From Hyphomicrobiales bacterium (GTDB taxonomy: Bacteria > Pseudomonadota > Alphaproteobacteria > Rhizobiales > Rhizobiaceae): a DNA stretch of 64,000 nucleotides. The stretch spans positions 1-64,000 of the forward strand of contig UBYX01000020.1 of assembly GCA_900469955.1 (NCBI GenBank), read 5' to 3'. Below, piece by piece: positions 27,653 through 38,304 of this stretch. Made by a program: the position numbers and the translations under genes. Each line of letters begins with the position of its first letter. Positions within the stretch are counted from its first letter, which is position 1. A model generated the notes under the pieces. That model had not been told where the DNA came from and searched no databases. It worked only from the letters and a program-made list of their open reading frames with translations.

Positions 27653-27916
27653 TCACTTCATGGCGTCGCAGGTCTTCATCATATCGGCCTTCTTCATGCT
27701 GTCCTTTTCCATCTCTGCCTTGTGCATGCAGTCGTTCTTGGTGCTGGCCGTGGACATGCTGTCGGTCTTCATCGCATCCTTGGACATCGCCCCGCTCTGC
27801 ATGTTGTCCTTCTTCATCGTGTCCGTGCCCGTGCTGGTTTGAGCCTGAGCGACGCCCGAAAAAGACAGGCCGACGACGAGCGTGCACGCTGCGAGGCTGG
27901 AAAGAAGCTTGGTCAT
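27653..27916 (-). CDS. Pentapeptide MXKDX repeat protein
   Basis: An 87-aa exported protein from ATG 27,916 with GAGGAG upstream. A signal peptide with a likely VAQAQ cleavage region ends near residue 26. The mature protein is built of MxKDx-type repeats (MKKDNM, MSKDAM, MKTDSM, MEKDSM, MKKADM) rich in Met, Lys and Asp, with two Cys. Such proteins are small, periplasmic and often sit next to ECF sigma or redox genes; Met and Cys suggest metal or oxidant binding. A promoter-like ECF motif lies about 63-90 bp upstream. Confidence 0.85.
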   Translation of the reverse strand: MTKLLSSLAACTLVVGLSFSGVAQAQTSTGTDTMKKDNMQSGAMSKDAMKTDSMSTASTKNDCMHKAEMEKDSMKKADMMKTCDAMK

Positions 27917-27978
27917 GGATATTCTCCTCAATGGATTGGCGTGTCCGACGACTGCTTGCCGAAGGCTCACATCCCTCC

Positions 27979-28005
27979 ATTCGTCCTCGGGGAGAAGACG
28001 TTACA
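27979..28005 (-). promoter_or_regulatory. Putative ECF-sigma promoter for the MXKDX-cytochrome-oxidoreductase operon
   Basis: On the minus strand TGTAAC (28,005-28,000) and CGAAT (27,983-27,979) are separated by 16 bp. They match the motif before the sigma gene on the opposite strand (TGTAAC, 17 bp, CGAAT). ECF sigma factors of this group, as in the Caulobacter SigF-NrsF system, use GTAAC-type -35 and CGAA-type -10 elements. The leader to ATG 27,916 would be about 55 nt. Confidence 0.55.
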
Positions 28006-28057
28006 GCTTCACGCTCATGTGATAGGCCTGAGCCGTCAGACAAATTTTCCAGCAGGC

Positions 28058-28085
28058 TGTAACCGTTCCCGCCAGGCTTCCGAAT
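28058..28085 (+). promoter_or_regulatory. Putative autoregulatory ECF-sigma promoter
   Basis: TGTAAC at 28,058-28,063 and CGAAT at 28,081-28,085 are separated by 17 bp. They repeat the motif found divergently at 27,979-28,005. The sigma start codon at 28,100 would lie only about 8-10 nt from the predicted transcription start, implying a very short leader. That is consistent with autoregulation but not proven. Confidence 0.5.
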
Positions 28086-28099
28086 ACCAACGAGACAGC

Positions 28100-28648
28100 A
28101 TGACGATCGCCCATTCGGAAGAAGCCCTGAAGACGCTGATGCTTCTATCCCTCGATGGGGACGAGGCAGCCTACCGGCGTTTGCTGAACGCGCTGCGCGT
28201 CCTGCTCGTCGGCTACTACAGCCGCAGGATGGGCGCGGCGACGAGAGCGGATATGGAAGACCTTGTCCAGGAGACATTGCTGGCGCTGCATTCCCGTCGG
28301 GCAACATACGATCGTGATCGTCCGTTCACCTCCTGGTTCTTCTCGATCGCCCGCTACAAGCTGATCGATCACCACCGCGGTCGCGGCGGACGCATGATGG
28401 CGGAGGTGGAACTCGGCGAGGAGTTGGAAAGCGGCTTCAGCGAGGACGCGTTGACCGCTCGCATGGATGTCGAGCGGCTGCTGGACGGCCTGCCGACAAA
28501 ACAGCGTGACGTCATCCGTCAGGTGAAACTGGAGGGGCAATCGGTGGCGGATGCGGCAGGCCGCACCGGCCAGTCCGAGTCGGCGGTCAAGGTCGGCATC
28601 CATAGAGGTCTAAAAGCACTGGCGAAAAAGCTGCGAGGCGAAGCGTGA
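28100..28648 (+). CDS. ECF-type RNA polymerase sigma factor
   Basis: A 182-aa sigma-70 family protein. Region 2 includes ADMEDLVQETLLALHSRR and FTSWFFSIARYKLIDHHR. Region 4 includes VERLLDGLPTKQRDVIRQVKLEGQSVADAAGRTGQSESAVKVGIHRGLKALAKK, a helix-turn-helix for -35 recognition. Length and the partner gene place it with the NrsF-controlled group (Caulobacter SigF; Sinorhizobium RpoE4-like). It overlaps the anti-sigma start by GTGA. Likely targets are itself and the divergent MXKDX/cytochrome/oxidoreductase operon. Confidence 0.9.
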   Translation: MTIAHSEEALKTLMLLSLDGDEAAYRRLLNALRVLLVGYYSRRMGAATRADMEDLVQETLLALHSRRATYDRDRPFTSWFFSIARYKLIDHHRGRGGRMMAEVELGEELESGFSEDALTARMDVERLLDGLPTKQRDVIRQVKLEGQSVADAAGRTGQSESAVKVGIHRGLKALAKKLRGEA

Positions 28649-29289
28649 AGAGGACGGACGATATCATCGACAGCCTGGTGAAGGACCTGGAGCCGGTACC
28701 GCCCCGTGCTCTGGAGCGGCGCTTGGTGCTTGGCGTCTTGCCCGCTCTTGCCGTTTCGCTGGTCCTCATGCTGGCGATCGTTGGTCTGCGCGTCGATATG
28801 AGCGAGGCGCTGATGCTGCCCGTCTTCTGGATCAAGTCCGCCTACAATGCGCTGCTCGCAATCGCCGCCTTCCTGGCGGTCTACCATCTTGCCCGCCCGG
28901 ACGGCTCGGAAGGGCGCTTCTTTCCGGCAGCCGCCGTTATTTTCGGGGCCATGGCAATGATCGCCGGGATCCAGCTCATGATGTCGCCCGCCGAAACCTA
29001 TCCGGTCCTCATCCTGGGATCGTCGGCGCTGCACTGCCCCTTCCTGATTTTCGCCTTCGCACTTCCGGTTTTTGCCGGAAATATCTGGGGGCTGCGTCGT
29101 GCGGCGCCCACCGATTTGCGGCTGACCGGGCTGATAGCGGGCATTGCCGCAGGAGCGGCGGGCGCCTGGGTCTATTCCTGGTTCTGCACCGAAAACGGCA
29201 TGCCTTTCGTGCTGATCTGGTACTCGCTCGGCATCCTGCTGACCGGCCTTGTCGGCGCTCTCACCGGCCCTCGCCTACTGCGCTGGTAG
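28645..29289 (+). CDS. NrsF-family (DUF1109) membrane anti-sigma factor
   Basis: A 214-aa protein starting at GTG 28,645 inside the sigma stop. The short N-terminal cytoplasmic part (RRTDDIIDSLVKDLEPVPP-like; the first residues are MKRTDDIIDSLV) should bind the sigma factor. Six hydrophobic segments follow, with cysteines in LHCPFLIF and WFCTENGMPF. Conserved cysteines in NrsF proteins are thought to sense metal or redox stress. Translational coupling to the sigma gene keeps the pair in balance. Confidence 0.87.
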   Translation: MKRTDDIIDSLVKDLEPVPPRALERRLVLGVLPALAVSLVLMLAIVGLRVDMSEALMLPVFWIKSAYNALLAIAAFLAVYHLARPDGSEGRFFPAAAVIFGAMAMIAGIQLMMSPAETYPVLILGSSALHCPFLIFAFALPVFAGNIWGLRRAAPTDLRLTGLIAGIAAGAAGAWVYSWFCTENGMPFVLIWYSLGILLTGLVGALTGPRLLRW

Positions 29290-29320
29290 GCCGGCCGATC
29301 GCGAGACAACCTGCCCTCGA

Positions 29321-29680
29321 TCAGCGCCGGTATTGCAGCTCAATCTTCACGCCTTCCGGCCCGTAGACGAAAATCTGGCCGATATCAGTGTCCGGTATGG
29401 CATCGTGTTCGAAGCGGTAACCAGTCGCCTCGATGTCCTTGACGGCGATGTCATGGTCGTAAAAGGCGAAGGCGACGTGGTCATAGACGCCAATCGGAGG
29501 ATCATCTTTCCGATCAACGAGGAGCAGATGAATGCATGAATGGCCATCAATATAAAGCCAATGGCCCGGAAAAGGGAATGGCGGCCGAAATCCTTCCTTT
29601 GCCCCCAGCACCTTTTCGAGGAACGCCTTCATCGGCTCCGGATCGCGGGTACGGATCGTTACGTGGTCCAAGCGCGGCAT
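29321..29680 (-). CDS. VOC-family (glyoxalase/bleomycin resistance-like) protein
   Basis: A 119-aa single-domain protein with two beta-alpha-beta-beta-beta units: LDHVTIRTRDPEPMKAFLEKVLG and YDHVAFAFYDHDIAVKDIEA. Metal-ligand-like residues are His5, His in DGHSCIHL, His in YDHVAF and Glu in GVKIELQ. The reaction is unknown. It is convergent with the anti-sigma gene (31 bp apart) and not clearly in an operon. Confidence 0.85.
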   Translation of the reverse strand: MPRLDHVTIRTRDPEPMKAFLEKVLGAKEGFRPPFPFPGHWLYIDGHSCIHLLLVDRKDDPPIGVYDHVAFAFYDHDIAVKDIEATGYRFEHDAIPDTDIGQIFVYGPEGVKIELQYRR

Positions 29681-29803
29681 GTGGCCCTCCCCATCGCCCC
29701 AGGTTCACTCACACGCAAATTCTGCCACAGCCGTCGCCTGAAAACGACTCCTGATTCCATTCCGATCAAGGGCGTCCGGGGGATGAATAGACTGCAGGAT
29801 CGG

Positions 29804-30231
29804 TCAGAAATTTCTCATCTCGTGGTGCGGAATGCCGACTTCGAAGAATTCATCGCCAAAGGTCTTGAAGCCGAAGCGTTCGTACATTGCTGTCTTGTCG
29901 CTCTGTGCCGACAGGCAGAAACGGTTGTCCCGGGCAGGCCCGTGGGCCTCCATAGCGTGGCGGATCATGGCGCTTGCAACTCCCTTGCTGCGCCAGGCAA
30001 GACTGACAACGACACGACCGATCCTGACGAAATCCTCCGCATAGATCACCCGCAGCGTGCCGCAGACTTCGCCCGAGAGGATGGCAACGAAATGGAAGGC
30101 CGTGAGGTCGTCGGCATCGAATTCCATATCGCCCGGCACGTTCTGCTCCACGATGAAGACCTCGCGGCGCAGCCGAAAGCCCTCGTTGCAGAGCGTGCTG
30201 AAAACGGGCACGGGAAGAACGGTGACAGGGT

Positions 30232-30235
<4 letters not shown>
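29804..30235 (-). CDS. GNAT-family N-acetyltransferase
   Basis: A 143-aa GNAT protein. FRLRREVFIVEQNVPGDMEFD resembles ElaA/YitI-type acyltransferases. GTLRVIYAEDFVRIGRVVVSLAWRSKGVASAMIRHAME contains the acetyl-CoA-binding loop (RSKGVAS), and KTAMYERFGFKTFGDEFFEVGIPHHEM closes the fold. The start overlaps the ppdK stop by 4 bp, so it is translated from the ppdK transcript. The substrate is unknown. Confidence 0.85.
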
Positions 30236-32904
<2,669 letters not shown>

Positions 32905-33048
32905 GCTGCCCTCCACCCAACGCAGTCTGTTTTTCGCCATAACTACAGGTTTTGCGCCAGTTTGGAAACGCATGAGGGCAGGATTATGTTGCAGCGCAGC
33001 AAATAAACCGCCGCGGTACAGAAGATAGCAGAGCATCTCGGAGAATAA

Positions 33049-33146
33049 GCTTTGCGGGGCCGGATCACAGGCGGCCCCGCAAAGCCTTCCGTCCGAGACA
33101 GGAAACCCGGACGGGGGGTCTAAGACTCCGGGCGAGAGCGCCGGAG
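33049..33146 (-). other. Three consecutive stem-loops between smc and ppdK
   Basis: The gap 32,905-33,269 holds no gene. It holds three palindromes in a row: a 14-bp perfect stem (33,049-33,062 with 33,072-33,085, nine-base loop), CCGTCCG/CGGACGG (33,089-33,095 with 33,108-33,114), and CTCCGG/CCGGAG (33,126-33,131 with 33,141-33,146). They may terminate smc transcription, form a structured ppdK leader, or mark a small RNA. No U-run follows the strong stem. Confidence 0.6.
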
Positions 33147-33269
33147 CACCAGGAAGTTTGATCGGCTTCCCCTCGAATTCAACAAGACAACAATAGCCGA
33201 AAATTTCCATCACCCATATGGGTGATTCTACTTAGCAGTGAGCATTTTTCCTAGCGGTATTAAGTTTGC

Positions 33270-36200
33270 TCAGCTTGCCTCCCGCAACAGTTCCGCCGTC
33301 TGCAAATCGACGGACACCAGCTGGGAAACACCTTGCTCGGCCATCGTCACCCCGAAGAGCCTATTCATGCGCGCCATGGTGATGGGGTTATGCGTAATGA
33401 TGATGAAGCGGGTTTCGGTGGAAGCCGCCATCTCGTCCATGAGATTGCAGTAGCGCTCCACATTGTGGTCGTCGAGCGGCGCGTCCACTTCGTCCAATAC
33501 GCAGATCGGCGCCGGATTGGTGAGGAAAACCGCAAAGATCAGCGCCATGGCAGTCAGCGCCTGCTCGCCGCCTGAAAGCAGCGTCATGGTCTGCGGCTTC
33601 TTGCCCGGCGGGCGCGCAAGTATCTCGAGCCCGGCTTCGAGCGGATCGTCCGATTCGATGAGCTGCAACTCGGCGGTACCGCCGCCGAAGAGGTGCGTGA
33701 AGAGGCGCTGGAACTCCACATTGACCACATCAAAGGCGGCGAGAAGGCGCTCGCGGCCTTCTCGGTTCAGGCTCTGGATGGCGCCGCGCAGCTTGCGGAT
33801 CGCGTCGATCACGTCGGCACGCTCCCGCATCAATGTGTCGAGCCTGTCGGAAAGCTCCTTCTGCTCCTCTTCGGCACGAAGGTTGACGGCCCCGAGCCGC
33901 TCACGCTCCATCCGCAACCGGTCGACCTCGCGCTCGATCTCCCGGATATCGGGCATCGGCGCATCGGGTTTCAGGCCGGCAAGGCGCAGGACTTCATGCG
34001 GCGCGACATTCAGCGTCTCCCGGATGCGGATTTCGCTTTCGTGGCGTTTCTCGGCGGCAGAGACGAGCCGTTCTTCGGCGCGGCCGCGCTTTTCCCGAAC
34101 TTCGGCCAGTTCGGAAAGCGCGGTGACAGCAATCCGGTCCGTCTCACGCTGACGCGTTTCAGCCTCGGCAAGCCGATCAGCGGTGGCGCGACGCATCTCG
34201 TCGGCCTTCTGCAACTCTCCAAGCAGCGCACGCCGCTTGTCGTCGAGCTCTTCGGGAGCGGCTTCGAGATCGGCGATTTCGTCGCGGGCCTCATCCTCCC
34301 GCTCACGCAGGCTTGTGATGTGACCGGCGGCACTTGCCGCACGGGTGGTCCACGCGGCACGCTCCTGGGCGATCGCCGACAGGCGGCGTTTGCGGCCTTC
34401 GGTCTCGCGGCTTAGCCCTTCGTAGCGGGCGCGCGCCTCGGCAAGCAGCCCGCGGTCGGTCGCGACCAACAACTGCTGCTCGCGCAGCCGATTGTCGATA
34501 TCGGAAATATCCGGGGCATCTTCCAGTTCAGCGCGTGCATTCTCTTCCTGAACGCCGAGATCCTCGATCTGCCCGCGGATCTGATTGACGGCCTCGGCAA
34601 TCACGTCACGCCGACGCATCAGGTCGCCCGCAGCCCGTTCGGCCGAGGCAAGCGCATCGCGCGCTTCGGAAAGCTGGCGGGCCGCGAGACGGCCGCGTTC
34701 GCGGGCATCAGCGAGCTGCCGTTCCTGTACACCAATTTTGGACGCCGCGGCGGCAAGCGTCACCTCGGCTTCCGACAGAACGATGCGGGCCTCGTCGATC
34801 TCCGCCTCAAGCTCGGAGAGCCGGTTCTTCTGGGAAAGGCGCAACGCGGCAGCGCCGGGCGCTTCCGAACCGGTGACGTGTCCGTCCCACCGATAAACGG
34901 CACCTTCCTTCGTCACCAGCCGCTGGCCGGGCCGGAGGAGCCGGATCAGGCTCATGGCATCCGCTTCGGAAACAAGGCCGATCTGCGCCAGACGGCGGGC
35001 GAGTTCCGGCGGAGCCGTAACATGGGCGCTCAGCGGCTGGGCGCCTGGCGGCAGGCCGGGATCGCCTGCGCCATCGCCATTCAACGACCAATAGGTCGGA
35101 GCTTCGGCGTCGACGGGGCTTTCGAGATCGTCGCCCAGCGCTGCTCCAAGTGCTGCCTCGTAACCGCGATCGACGCGGATCATTTCGGCGACGGCGACGA
35201 AATCGCCCGAGGCGGCGCCGGCGGCAAGCATCCTGGAGATCGTGCGGGCCTCGGTTTCCACCCCGTTCAGCGCAGAGCGAGCCGCTTCAACCGGGCCGCG
35301 CGCCGCCAATTCATCCGCGCGCGCCGAAGCAAGTTCGGCCTCGACTTCCTCCGCAGCCGCGGCGGCATCCTCGACCGCGATTTCGGCCGCCACCACTGCT
35401 TCGCGCTTTTCGGCCGGATCATCGAGCCCGGAGAGTCGGCCGTTGATCGAAGCGAGCTCTCCGTTGGAATCAGCAAGCTGCCGGTCGAGACGCTGGCGGC
35501 GCTCGGCAAGGTCCCGGATTGCCCGTTCCAGCTGATTGCGTCCGGCAGCCGCTTCCGCTCGTTCGGCGGTGATGGCCGAAAACAGTCTCTCGCTTTCGGC
35601 AAGTTCTGCTGCCGCAGCCTCGAAGGCCGCATGCAATTCTTCGGCCTGCACGCCGGATCCGGCCAGAATATCGTTGAGCTCGGCCTCTTCCTGATCGAGT
35701 CTTTCCAGGAAGACCGCGTTGTCGGCGGCCAGCTGCTCTTCGCGGCGGATATCCTCGCCGAGCTGCGCAAGGCGGCGGGTCAATTCATCGCGGCGCTTCA
35801 GGAGACGGTTTGCCTCCTCCTCCAGTTGCCCGCGGGCGATCTGCAGCCGCTGCAGCGCGGCCCCGGCTTTGGCTTCTTCCTCACGCAGTTCTGGCAGCTT
35901 CAGGCTGGCAACCGCCTGTTCCTTTGCCGCCTCCATCTGCGCCTGCGCCTTCTCGGCCACGACGACCGTGATCTGGTTCAGCGCGCTTTCCGCTTCGGCT
36001 TCCGCCTCCTTGGCCTGCGTCCAGCGGATATGCAGAAGCTGTGCTTCGCGCGAGCGGATATCGGCGGAAAGCATCTTGAAGCGGTTCGCCTGACGAGCCT
36101 GCCGTTTGAGGCTCTCTATCTGGCTTTCGAGCTGGCTCAGCACGTCGTCGAGACGTTCGAGATTGGTTTCGGCGGCGCGCAGGCGAAGCTCGGCCTCGTG

Positions 36201-36731
36201 GCGGCGGGAATGCAGACCTGAGATACCAGCCGCCTCTTCCAGGAGCTGCCGGCGGGCCTGCGGCTTTGCCTGGATGAGTTCCCCGATCCGGCCCTGACCG
36301 ACCATGGACGGCGAACGGGCGCCGGTCGAGGCATCGGCAAACAACAGCTGCACGTCCTTGGCGCGCGCCTCCTTGCCGTTGATGCGATAGATGGAACCCG
36401 ATTCGCGCTCGATCCGGCGGCTTACCTGGATTTCATCGGCATCATTGAAGGCGGCGGGCGCGGTGCGGTCGGAATTGTCGAGATAGAGGCCGACTTCGGC
36501 GGTGTTGCGGGCCGGGCGGTTTCCGGAGCCGGAAAAGATCACGTCGTCCATGCCGGACGCGCGCATGTTCTTGTAGGAATTCTCTCCCATCACCCAGCGC
36601 AGCGCTTCGACAAGGTTGGACTTGCCGCAGCCGTTCGGGCCGACCACGCCGGTCAGCCCGCGCTCGATGACGAATTCCATCGGTTCGACGAACGACTTGA
36701 ATCCGACAAGGCGCAGCTTTGTAAATTTCAT
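33270..36731 (-). CDS. smc: Chromosome segregation protein SMC
   Basis: A 1,153-aa SMC ATPase. The N-terminal head has KLRLVGFKSFVEPMEF and Walker A GPNGCGKSNLVEALRWVMGE. Two long coiled coils surround a hinge at about residues 500-620 (ALGAALGDDLESPVDAEAPTY). The C-terminal head has the signature LLSGGEQALTAMALIFA and Walker B ICVLDEVDAPLDDHNV. Length and domain order match bacterial SMC of condensin. A dsbA-like gene lies 36 bp upstream on the same strand, an arrangement I know from rhizobia. Confidence 0.97.
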   Translation of the reverse strand: MKFTKLRLVGFKSFVEPMEFVIERGLTGVVGPNGCGKSNLVEALRWVMGENSYKNMRASGMDDVIFSGSGNRPARNTAEVGLYLDNSDRTAPAAFNDADEIQVSRRIERESGSIYRINGKEARAKDVQLLFADASTGARSPSMVGQGRIGELIQAKPQARRQLLEEAAGISGLHSRRHEAELRLRAAETNLERLDDVLSQLESQIESLKRQARQANRFKMLSADIRSREAQLLHIRWTQAKEAEAEAESALNQITVVVAEKAQAQMEAAKEQAVASLKLPELREEEAKAGAALQRLQIARGQLEEEANRLLKRRDELTRRLAQLGEDIRREEQLAADNAVFLERLDQEEAELNDILAGSGVQAEELHAAFEAAAAELAESERLFSAITAERAEAAAGRNQLERAIRDLAERRQRLDRQLADSNGELASINGRLSGLDDPAEKREAVVAAEIAVEDAAAAAEEVEAELASARADELAARGPVEAARSALNGVETEARTISRMLAAGAASGDFVAVAEMIRVDRGYEAALGAALGDDLESPVDAEAPTYWSLNGDGAGDPGLPPGAQPLSAHVTAPPELARRLAQIGLVSEADAMSLIRLLRPGQRLVTKEGAVYRWDGHVTGSEAPGAAALRLSQKNRLSELEAEIDEARIVLSEAEVTLAAAASKIGVQERQLADARERGRLAARQLSEARDALASAERAAGDLMRRRDVIAEAVNQIRGQIEDLGVQEENARAELEDAPDISDIDNRLREQQLLVATDRGLLAEARARYEGLSRETEGRKRRLSAIAQERAAWTTRAASAAGHITSLREREDEARDEIADLEAAPEELDDKRRALLGELQKADEMRRATADRLAEAETRQRETDRIAVTALSELAEVREKRGRAEERLVSAAEKRHESEIRIRETLNVAPHEVLRLAGLKPDAPMPDIREIEREVDRLRMERERLGAVNLRAEEEQKELSDRLDTLMRERADVIDAIRKLRGAIQSLNREGRERLLAAFDVVNVEFQRLFTHLFGGGTAELQLIESDDPLEAGLEILARPPGKKPQTMTLLSGGEQALTAMALIFAVFLTNPAPICVLDEVDAPLDDHNVERYCNLMDEMAASTETRFIIITHNPITMARMNRLFGVTMAEQGVSQLVSVDLQTAELLREAS

Positions 36732-36767
36732 GCTGCGCCCCTCATCTTCCCCTTAAGGGAGATAAGC

Positions 36768-37472
36768 TCACAACAGGCTGTCGATGAGCGCTGACATGGA
36801 TTCAACCGACATGTCTCCAGAATACTTCTTGCCGTTGATCAGGAACGTCGGCGTGGAATTCACACCGAAGTCGTCAGCTCCCCGCTTTACGACCGCGTTT
36901 ACTTCATCGAGAAGCTTCTGGTTCGTCAAGCAAGCCTCGAAACTCTGCTGTGAGTAACCTGCCAGTTTGACACTTTGCAGCAGCGCATTGCGCACATTTC
37001 CGTCTGCCGGAGCCGCCCAGCCACGCTGCTGCTTGAAGAGCATCGAGACCATCGGGAAATATTGGGCGGGAGTGGAAAGCTCTTGCGGGTTCTGCGGATT
37101 GCAGCGCGCCAGCATGAAAGCGGCGGTCGCGACCGGATCGAACGGGAACTCGCGGATAATGAAACGCACCTTGCCGGTATCGATATACTTGGTCTTGATG
37201 ACGTCGAAGGTCTTATTATGGAAGTTTGCGCAGTGCGGGCAGGTCATCGACATGTATTCGATGATCGTCACGGGGGCCTTCTCGTCGCCGAGCGCCATTT
37301 CCGCCAGCGGACCCGGCTTGATGGCGGCGGCCATGTCCACGTCACCTTGGGACTCCGGGAGCTCCTGCGCGAAGGCTTCGGACACGCCGAGCGGCAAGGT
37401 TAGGGCCAGGGCGGTTACGGCAACACCGCCTAAAAGCGCGCGCCGGGTCATGGTGATATCGTTCATCTGCAT
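36768..37472 (-). CDS. DsbA-family thioredoxin-fold protein
   Basis: A 234-aa exported protein. The signal contains a TRRALLGG twin-arginine-like start and a hydrophobic run to AFAQ. The redox motif CPHC occurs in EYMSMTCPHCANFHNKTF, and the cis-Pro loop in GVNSTPTFLINGKKYSG. VRFIIREFPFDPVATAAFMLARC is typical of the DsbA/Com1-like group. It likely oxidises or isomerises disulfides in the periplasm. ATG 37,466 is an alternative start. It is directly upstream of smc. Confidence 0.9.
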   Translation of the reverse strand: MQMNDITMTRRALLGGVAVTALALTLPLGVSEAFAQELPESQGDVDMAAAIKPGPLAEMALGDEKAPVTIIEYMSMTCPHCANFHNKTFDVIKTKYIDTGKVRFIIREFPFDPVATAAFMLARCNPQNPQELSTPAQYFPMVSMLFKQQRGWAAPADGNVRNALLQSVKLAGYSQQSFEACLTNQKLLDEVNAVVKRGADDFGVNSTPTFLINGKKYSGDMSVESMSALIDSLL

Positions 37473-37618
37473 GGAACACCTGTTAAGCGAGAGATCTCAA
37501 TATTTTTGACATTCCGTATCGCGGCGCCCGTGCGCGAACAAGCTATCGAGCGGCAAATCTCTTCAAAGAATTGTGACAAATCAGAGATGTATCAAAGATG
37601 AACGCAAGCTTCTCGGCG

Positions 37619-38143
37619 TCACCGCTTGCTTTTATTCTGGAGGACGGCCGTCCCAAGCCGCTCCACGGCCTTCTTGAGCGCCTCGCTTTCGATGCCTTCC
37701 ATCATGGTTTCAAGCCGCTTGGCGGCTTCGCCCTTGAGCGGCGGCGGTTTGCGCGGATGCTTGAAGGTCTGCGAGACCGGTTTCTGGACGATACGGATCT
37801 GGCGCACGGCCGGAAAACCGAAAAAGCCGTTGATGCGCGCAATCAATTCGCCCTGGGCATGGGTCAGGAAAAGGGCACGGGCGCCTTCGCAAGCGATCGT
37901 CAGCACGCCGGCGTGATGGCCGCCCCCTGCGCCGAAGCCTTCATCGCGCCGGGGCCAGGTGATTTTTTCCGGCCGCGTGCAATCGGCAAAGTCCTCGCCG
38001 GCGATTTCGTCCCAGGAGCCAAGCAAGGCCGTCGAAATGCCGGCGCGGCGGGCAAGCACCGGATCGATAATGCCGTTCGCCACCTCGGAAATCTGAAATT
38101 CCCGCCGTCCTTTTTGGCCGCGCGTCTTTTCCGAGCTGTTCAT
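37619..38143 (-). CDS. DUF721 (DciA-like) protein
   Basis: About 174 aa from ATG 38,143 (MNSSEKTRGQKG); a TTG two codons earlier is possible. EVANGIIDPVLARRAGISTALLGSWDEIAGEDFADCTRPEKITW is the DUF721 core, followed by GVLTIACEGARALFLTHAQGELIARINGFFGF. The family includes DciA, which assists replicative helicase loading in many bacteria. That role is inferred, not shown here. It sits between mutY (divergent) and the dsbA-like gene. Confidence 0.87.
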   Translation of the reverse strand: MNSSEKTRGQKGRREFQISEVANGIIDPVLARRAGISTALLGSWDEIAGEDFADCTRPEKITWPRRDEGFGAGGGHHAGVLTIACEGARALFLTHAQGELIARINGFFGFPAVRQIRIVQKPVSQTFKHPRKPPPLKGEAAKRLETMMEGIESEALKKAVERLGTAVLQNKSKR

Positions 38144-38304
38144 TCCCAATCCGATCCAGTTGATCGGAAATCATTATAGAGATCGGAATGCGATCGGGAA
38201 AGCGATCGTCGGCCAGGACTTAGTGCCTCGTTTTATCCTGCTTCCCCAGCTTTCCTCCGTCACCGCGATTGGCGAAAACAGGCCCAGCCACTATCTTCGT
38301 TCAA

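Noticed and set aside
27722..28099. Long N-terminal extension of the ECF sigma factor
   Set aside because: It is antisense to the MXKDX gene and runs through the divergent promoter region; sigma homology begins at 28,100.
32905..33213. 103-codon N-terminal extension of PpdK
   Set aside because: It covers the three hairpins and has no PpdK homology. MMKWVYRFGGG is the family start.
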